Shown here: piece by piece, positions 59,509 through 64,000 of the stretch | How the letters are laid out: each line of letters begins with the position of its first letter | Numbering within the stretch: the stretch's first letter is position 1 | NCBI RefSeq assembly: GCF_029318685.1 | Contig: NZ_CP119677.1 | Span: forward strand, 4,641,001 to 4,705,000 | DNA from: Ruminiclostridium papyrosolvens DSM 2782 | Lineage (GTDB): Bacteria > Bacillota > Clostridia > Acetivibrionales > DSM-1351 | Direction: 5' to 3' | DNA length: 64,000 bases | Made by a program: the position numbers and the translations under genes | Notes under the pieces: generated by a model | Told to the model about the DNA's origin: nothing | The model's database searches: none | What the model saw: only the letters and a program-made list of their open reading frames with translations

Positions 59509-61236
59509 TTATGACTTCATGCCGATTTTATTTTTAGGAACATATTTGCCTTCTCCTCTGGGATGGTCAACATCCTTAACCAAATCCAGATACTCATTCC
59601 AGAAGTGTTTCATAGTACTGACCACCGGATTTGGAGCTGTCTGACAAAGCCCGCAAAGGGAACTGTCCTTAACCATGTATGCCAATTGTTTTAATGCATC
59701 CAAATCATCCATTGTGGCTTCTCCTGACGCGATCTTATGAAGCATTTCAAAAAGCCTTTTTGTTCCGATTCTTCCGGGTGCGCATCTGCCACAGGCTTCA
59801 TCCATAGTAAATTCCAGATAAAACTTTGCAATATTAACCATGTTGTCGTCTTCATCCATGACAATCATACCTCCTGAACCCATCATGGTTCCAATTTTCA
59901 GAAGTCCGTCGTAGTCAATAGGCGTATCCAGATTTTTTTCGGTTATAACTCCACCCGAGGGGCCCCCGGTTTGAACAGCCTTGAACTTTTTGCCATGAGG
60001 AATACCTCCCCCTATATCAAAAATAATTTCACGGAGTGTAATTCCCATAGGCACTTCCACCAAACCAACATTGTTGATTTTTCCGGCAAGGGCAAATACC
60101 TTTGTTCCTTTGCTTTTCTCAGTCCCCATGGAGGCAAACCATTCAGCACCTTTTGTCATTATTACTGGAATATTTGCAAAGGTCTCAACATTGTTTACAC
60201 ATGTAGGATGTCCCCAATAGCCTTCTTCGGCAGGGTAAGGCGGCTTATAATTCGGCTCACCTCTTTTACCTTCGCAGGAATTAATGAGTGCTGTCTCCTC
60301 TCCACATACAAAGGCACCGGCACCGTATTTGAGCGTGATATCAAAGTTGAAATCTGTTCCGAAAATTCCTTTTCCCAGTAAACCGAGTTCTCGTGCCTGC
60401 TCAAGGGCTTTCGTCAGTCTTTCTATTGCAAGTGGGTATTCCGCCCTAATATAGACAATGCCCTTATCTGCACCAATGGCATAGGCACCGATGGCCATAG
60501 CCTCAATTACACTATGAGGGTCGCCTTCCAAAATGCTTCTGTCCATAAATGCACCGGGGTCCCCCTCGTCTGCATTACAGATAATAAATTTTTCCTTATC
60601 TTGCTGTTTTCTGGTAATCTCCCATTTAAGTCCGGTTGGAAAGCCCCCGCCTCCTCGGCCCCTGAGCCCCGACTTTTTAACAGTATCAACGACCTCATCC
60701 GCAGACATTTGAGTAAGGGCCTTTCCTAGTGCTTGATAACCTCCCAGTGCTATATACTCACTGATATCTTCAGGGTTAATAAGTCCGCAGTTTCTTAGCG
60801 CAACTCGTAGCTGCTTCTTGTAGAAGGCCATCTCTTCCTGTGTATGAACCTTTTCCTGAGTCTGGGGATCCTTGTAAAGCAACCTTTCCACCCTATTACC
60901 GTTTATGATATGTTGTTCGATAATTTCTTTTGCGTCCTTAGGTTTAACTCGGACATAAAATACGTTATCAGGTTCAATTTTGATAATGGGACCCTGTTCA
61001 CAAAATCCAAAACAGCCTGTCCTTATAACCTGAACCTGTTCGGACAAGCCCTTTGCCTTCAGGATTGCACCCAAATTCTTTATTACTTTATCACTATCAC
61101 TAGCTAAACAACCTGTTCCACCGCAAACCAGAATATTTTTGTTGGTTTCTTCCGAGTTACGATGTTGTCTTACCATAACTTTTACAGATGCTTCCTGCTT
61201 GATTTTGTCAAGTTCTGCAAGGGATTTAATCTGCAT
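59509..61236 (-). CDS. hydB: NADH-binding subunit HydB/NuoF-like
   Basis: The protein of about 575 residues has an N-terminal thioredoxin-like 2Fe-2S domain (CGGTGCLASDSDK … TGCFGFCEQGP, residues about 40–90), the FMN/NADH site (SGLRGRGGGGFPTGLKWE, CNADEGDPGAFMDRSILEGDPH), an SLBB segment, and the 4Fe-4S motif CGRCAPGRIGTKRL … SSLCGLCQTAPNPV. It ends at GMKS without the extra C-terminal two-cluster ferredoxin found in many HydB proteins. It accepts electrons from NADH for bifurcation. ATG at 61236 follows AAGGAGGAGCAAT and overlaps hydC by 11 bp. Confidence 0.94.
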   Translation of the reverse strand: MQIKSLAELDKIKQEASVKVMVRQHRNSEETNKNILVCGGTGCLASDSDKVIKNLGAILKAKGLSEQVQVIRTGCFGFCEQGPIIKIEPDNVFYVRVKPKDAKEIIEQHIINGNRVERLLYKDPQTQEKVHTQEEMAFYKKQLRVALRNCGLINPEDISEYIALGGYQALGKALTQMSADEVVDTVKKSGLRGRGGGGFPTGLKWEITRKQQDKEKFIICNADEGDPGAFMDRSILEGDPHSVIEAMAIGAYAIGADKGIVYIRAEYPLAIERLTKALEQARELGLLGKGIFGTDFNFDITLKYGAGAFVCGEETALINSCEGKRGEPNYKPPYPAEEGYWGHPTCVNNVETFANIPVIMTKGAEWFASMGTEKSKGTKVFALAGKINNVGLVEVPMGITLREIIFDIGGGIPHGKKFKAVQTGGPSGGVITEKNLDTPIDYDGLLKIGTMMGSGGMIVMDEDDNMVNIAKFYLEFTMDEACGRCAPGRIGTKRLFEMLHKIASGEATMDDLDALKQLAYMVKDSSLCGLCQTAPNPVVSTMKHFWNEYLDLVKDVDHPRGEGKYVPKNKIGMKS

Positions 61237-61762
61237 ATTGCTCCTCCTTATTGCTACGGTACATCTCAATAATATCGTCTACATCTTCTACTTTTACCCT
61301 ACCGAAAACCTTATCATCTACCATAACGACAGGCGCAAGACCGCAGGCACCAATACACCGCACATCCTTCAAGGTAAACAAACCGTCCTTTGTTGTCTCA
61401 TTTGATTCTATACCGAGTTTTTCCTTAAACTTTTCAATAACTTTATCCGCTCCCCGTACAAAACATGCCGTCCCCATACAGACGCTTACTGTATGCAGTC
61501 CGCCAGGTTTTGTGGTAAAGTACGAATAAAAACTTACAACACCATACACTTCTGCACCGGGAATACCAAGTTTACGAGCAACAAACAGCTGTACATCTCT
61601 TGGCAGATATCCAAAAATATTCTGAGCCTTGTGCAGTATTTCAATAAGTGCACCCTTGGTCGTTTCAAGACTTTCTATATATGCTTCCAGTTGATCAAAC
61701 TTTTCCTTAGGGGGTTTGCGTTCAGCAGGTTCCATAACATCTATTTCCTGTGGTTTTGTCAT
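61226..61762 (-). CDS. hydC: NuoE-like 2Fe-2S subunit HydC
   Basis: This protein of about 178 residues has a helical start (KFDQLEAYIESLETTKGALIEIL) followed by the thioredoxin-like 2Fe-2S domain: VSVCMGTACFVRGADKVI and DVRCIGACGLAPVVMVDDKVF, giving the four-cysteine ligand set. It joins HydB in the bifurcating complex. The RBS before ATG 61762 is weak (GGTGATTTAT), so the start could lie slightly upstream. It is the first gene of the operon. Confidence 0.93.
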   Translation of the reverse strand: MTKPQEIDVMEPAERKPPKEKFDQLEAYIESLETTKGALIEILHKAQNIFGYLPRDVQLFVARKLGIPGAEVYGVVSFYSYFTTKPGGLHTVSVCMGTACFVRGADKVIEKFKEKLGIESNETTKDGLFTLKDVRCIGACGLAPVVMVDDKVFGRVKVEDVDDIIEMYRSNKEEQYAD

Positions 61763-61865
61763 ATAAATCACCAACTTTCCAAAAGACTTATATATAATAA
61801 TTCCAAAGAAGCTCATTTTTAATGCAAATTACAAATAAAAAATGTATTACACCAGTTCTAGGCAT

Positions 61866-61905
61866 AAAAACAGCAGCCTCAGACATTCTGAGGCTGCTGT
61901 TTTTT
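61866..61905. terminator. Strong terminator after serS
   Basis: AAAACAGCAGCCTCAGA pairs with TCTGAGGCTGCTGTTTT with flanking A and T runs on both sides, between serS and the hydCBA promoter region. Confidence 0.92.
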
Positions 61906-61917
61906 CATCGTCTATTC

Positions 61918-63195
61918 TTATTTAATTACTGTTTTACCGCCCATGTAAGGCTGCAATGCAACCGGTATATTTACCGTGCCGTCTGCATTAAGGTTATTTT
62001 CCAAAAATGCAATGAGCATTCTGGGAGGCGCAACAACCGTATTATTCAGTGTATGAGCAAAGTATTTTCCGTTTTCACCGTCCACGCGGATTTTCAAACG
62101 ACGAGCCTGAGCATCCCCAAGGTTTGAACAGCTTCCAACCTCAAAATATTTCTTTTGTCTTGGGGACCATGCTTCTATATCCACTGATTTAACCTTCAAA
62201 TCAGCAAGGTCACCTGAACAACATTCCAGAGTCCTGACGGGAATATCCATTGAACGGAATAAATCAACCGTGTTCTGCCACATTTTATCATACCACATCT
62301 TGCTGTCCTCAGGCTTACATACAACTACCATTTCCTGCTTTTCAAACTGGTGTATTCTGTAAACTCCTCTTTCCTCTATACCGTGAGCTCCCTTTTCCTT
62401 TCTGAAGCAGGGTGAATAGCTGGTCAGAGTGTGTGGCAGTGAAGTTTCGGGTATTATGGTGTCTATGAACTTTCCTATCATGGAATGTTCACTTGTACCA
62501 ATGAGGAACAAATCTTCACCCTCTATCTTGTACATCATTGCTTCCATTTCAGCAAAGCTCATAACTCCCGTAACAACCTCGCTGCGTATCATGAAAGGAG
62601 GTATGCAGTAAGTAAAACCGCGCTCTATCATAAAATCTCTGGCATATGAAATTACAGCGGAATGAAGTCTTGCAATATCTCCCATGAGATAATAGAATCC
62701 GTTTCCGGCAACTTTTCTGGCACTGTCCAAATCAATTCCCTTTAGCTTTTCCATAATTTCAGTGTGATAAGGAACCTCAAACTCAGGCACTACCGGCTCA
62801 CCATAACGTTGAACCTCTACGTTTTCGCTGTCATCCTTTCCTATGGGAACACTCGAATCAATTATATTAGGAATAGTCATGAGAATGTTTTTTACCTTCT
62901 CTTCAAGCTCTGTTTCTTTTACTTCCAAGGCTGCAAGGCGTTCAGACTGGGCTGTAACCTGCTGCTTCATTTCCTCTGCCTCAGCCTTTTTGCCCTGAGC
63001 CATAAGTCCGCCAATCTGCTTTGAAATCTTGTTTCTGTTTGCTCTTAAAGTTTCAGCCTCCTGCATTGTACTTCTCATCTCAGCATCCAGAGCGATAACT
63101 TCATCAACCAAACCAAGTTTTCTATCCTGAAATTTATTCCTTATATTCTGCTTTACAATCTCGGGATTCTCTCTGACAAATCTTAAATCTAACAT
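61918..63195 (-). CDS. serS: Seryl-tRNA synthetase
   Basis: The 425-residue class II synthetase has an N-terminal antiparallel coiled coil (LDLRFVRENPEIVKQNIRNKF, then the long E/K-rich arms to residue ~110) that holds the tRNA-Ser variable arm. The catalytic domain has motif 2 (PCFRKEKGAHGIEERGVYR, in part) and motif 3 (NNTVVAPPRMLIAFLEN). It charges serine to tRNA-Ser. ATG at 63195 follows CAGGAGGAAACAGG. It is controlled by a T-box leader upstream. Confidence 0.97.
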   Translation of the reverse strand: MLDLRFVRENPEIVKQNIRNKFQDRKLGLVDEVIALDAEMRSTMQEAETLRANRNKISKQIGGLMAQGKKAEAEEMKQQVTAQSERLAALEVKETELEEKVKNILMTIPNIIDSSVPIGKDDSENVEVQRYGEPVVPEFEVPYHTEIMEKLKGIDLDSARKVAGNGFYYLMGDIARLHSAVISYARDFMIERGFTYCIPPFMIRSEVVTGVMSFAEMEAMMYKIEGEDLFLIGTSEHSMIGKFIDTIIPETSLPHTLTSYSPCFRKEKGAHGIEERGVYRIHQFEKQEMVVVCKPEDSKMWYDKMWQNTVDLFRSMDIPVRTLECCSGDLADLKVKSVDIEAWSPRQKKYFEVGSCSNLGDAQARRLKIRVDGENGKYFAHTLNNTVVAPPRMLIAFLENNLNADGTVNIPVALQPYMGGKTVIK

Positions 63196-63209
63196 CCTGT
63201 TTCCTCCTG

Positions 63210-63480
63210 TATTAAATATTTTAGTCAAAAAAACCTTCTGTCCCAAATAATACTGGGACGGAAGGTATCCGCGTTGCCACCCAAATTGCCGATAAAATTT
63301 ATCGGCCTCTCGACATAAGTACTATAAAGGGTACCAACCTTTCGATTCTTCACCGACAGCTACAAAAGTGGATAGATTCATTATTTCACCGATTTTCACC
63401 ACCCATCGGCTCTCTTGAGAAATAAATAAATCATAGCTTTCATTATCGCTGTTTATTGGTATTTTGATATATTATTCTCT
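63210..63480 (-). promoter_or_regulatory. T-box riboswitch (serine) of serS
   Basis: The T-box motif TGGGTGGCAACGCGG (63284–63270 region) precedes an intrinsic terminator (63227–63266: ACCTTCCGTCCCA / TGGGACAGAAGGT plus seven T). Upstream, a long stem I with AGAGAG at its base and a UCU/UCC serine specifier candidate lies in the GAATCTATCC stretch near 63372. Uncharged tRNA-Ser would bind, form the antiterminator and allow serS expression. Confidence 0.92.
63227..63266 (-). terminator. T-box terminator hairpin
   Basis: This is the competing terminator of the serS T-box: a 12–13 bp stem with one mismatch, followed by TTTTTTT on the minus strand. Confidence 0.92.
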
Positions 63481-63523
63481 ATTATATATATATTTATTAT
63501 AGTTTTCAAGTATTCATATTGTT

Positions 63524-64000
63524 TTAATCTACCGCTTCGCATTCACGCATAGCAAGAATAGTCTGCTGTATCAGGTAATCCAGTTCCCATCCCAGTAACT
63601 CAGCTCCACGCTCTATAACCTCCCTGGAGCATCCTGCTGCGAAATTGGAAGTCTTATATTTTTTCTTAACCGATTTCAGCTCAAGGTCTGAAACACTTTT
63701 TGAAGGCCTCATAAGAGCAACTGCACCAATGAGTCCTGTAAGCTCATCCACTGCATAAAGAACCTTTTCCATTTGATGCTCAGGCTTGATGTCTACCGTG
63801 AGGGCATAGCCATGACTTGCGGTTGCATGAATAATCAGCGGGTCTATTCCCCTTTCCTTCATGATTTCCTGCTGCTTTATACAGTGCTCTTCAGGATATT
63901 GCTCAAAATCCAAATCATGGAGTAGCCCCACGATTCCCCAGAAATCTTCTTCCTCCGAATAACCCAGCTGTCTTGCAAAATATCTCATTACACCCTCTAC
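63524..64000 (-). CDS. HD-domain hydrolase, 5' part outside window
   Basis: The frame is still open at the right edge, so the true start lies beyond 64000; the codons before the first ATG at 63988 read VEGV. The HD domain is visible as GIVGLLHDLDFEQYPEEH (His-Asp metal pair), HATASHGYALTVD and AVDELTGLIGAVALMRPSKSVSDL. These proteins are predicted metal-dependent phosphohydrolases (HDIG type); the substrate is unknown. It lies upstream of the serS T-box on the same strand. Confidence 0.85.
   Translation of the reverse strand, partial: VEGVMRYFARQLGYSEEEDFWGIVGLLHDLDFEQYPEEHCIKQQEIMKERGIDPLIIHATASHGYALTVDIKPEHQMEKVLYAVDELTGLIGAVALMRPSKSVSDLELKSVKKKYKTSNFAAGCSREVIERGAELLGWELDYLIQQTILAMRECEAVD

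Overview
The window looks like chromosomal DNA of a low-GC, spore-forming anaerobic Clostridium, probably of the cellulolytic Ruminiclostridium group. Four things point there: the purR–spoVG–glmU–prs–pth–mfd–prsA–spoVT–mazG–hup–rqcP–yabP–yabQ–divIC–yabR block of Firmicutes, sporulation genes (spoVT, spoIIID, yabP, yabQ), [FeFe]-hydrogenase structural and maturation genes, and AT-rich sequence with strong GGAGG ribosome binding sites. The genus is inferred, not proven.

Layout. 1–3.7 kb: the end of a metabolic cluster with a class-III aminotransferase (cut by the window), a 3-hydroxyacyl-CoA dehydrogenase-like protein and a 2-hydroxyacyl-CoA dehydratase activase. 4–6.8 kb: an initiator tRNA, a cyclophilin lipoprotein and a BtrH-N-type protein. 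6.8–20.5 kb: a contractile phage-tail module read leftwards, with sheath, tube, frameshifted assembly chaperone, tape measure, LysM protein, hub, baseplate, kelch-type fibre, XhlA, endolysin and holin. A regulator and an Xre repressor with its operators lie at the right end. No capsid, portal, terminase or integrase is seen, so an R-type tailocin is the best reading. 20.5–22.3 kb: an alpha/alpha-toroid protein and tRNA-Leu. 22.3–36.2 kb: the conserved housekeeping and sporulation block on the minus strand. 36.4–38.6 kb: murC and fabZ. 38.7–43.1 kb: a phosphodiester glycosidase, flagellar rod genes and mbl. 43.3–46.4 kb: hydF, hydG and a TM1266-type regulator behind an attenuator-like leader. 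46.5–49 kb: small zinc/cysteine proteins and the KhtTU K+/H+ antiporter. 49–50.3 kb: a long non-coding stretch with a possible structured RNA, then spoIIID. 50.6–54.6 kb: an exopolymer O-acetylation cassette (SGNH, DUF4358, MBOAT, DHHW/AlgJ-like). 54.7–57.3 kb: a TetR/glycosyltransferase divergon and a secreted papain-like hydrolase. 57.7–61.8 kb: the trimeric electron-bifurcating hydrogenase hydCBA. 61.9–63.5 kb: serS with its T-box. The right edge cuts an HD-domain gene.

The least explained signal is a family of roughly 0.3-kb imperfect palindromes. There are three long copies (about 16.0, 37.9 and 57.3 kb) and one short derivative (46.9 kb). They share a 42-nt identical segment and a top hairpin whose base pairs covary. 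Three of the four lie between convergent genes, and one sits inside the tail operon. Other points of note are the leader/terminator before the hydrogenase maturation operon, the folded region upstream of khtTU, a GlmU whose uridylyltransferase signature has decayed, an A AAA AAC slippery site in the tail chaperone, and a LexA-type box next to the lysis genes.
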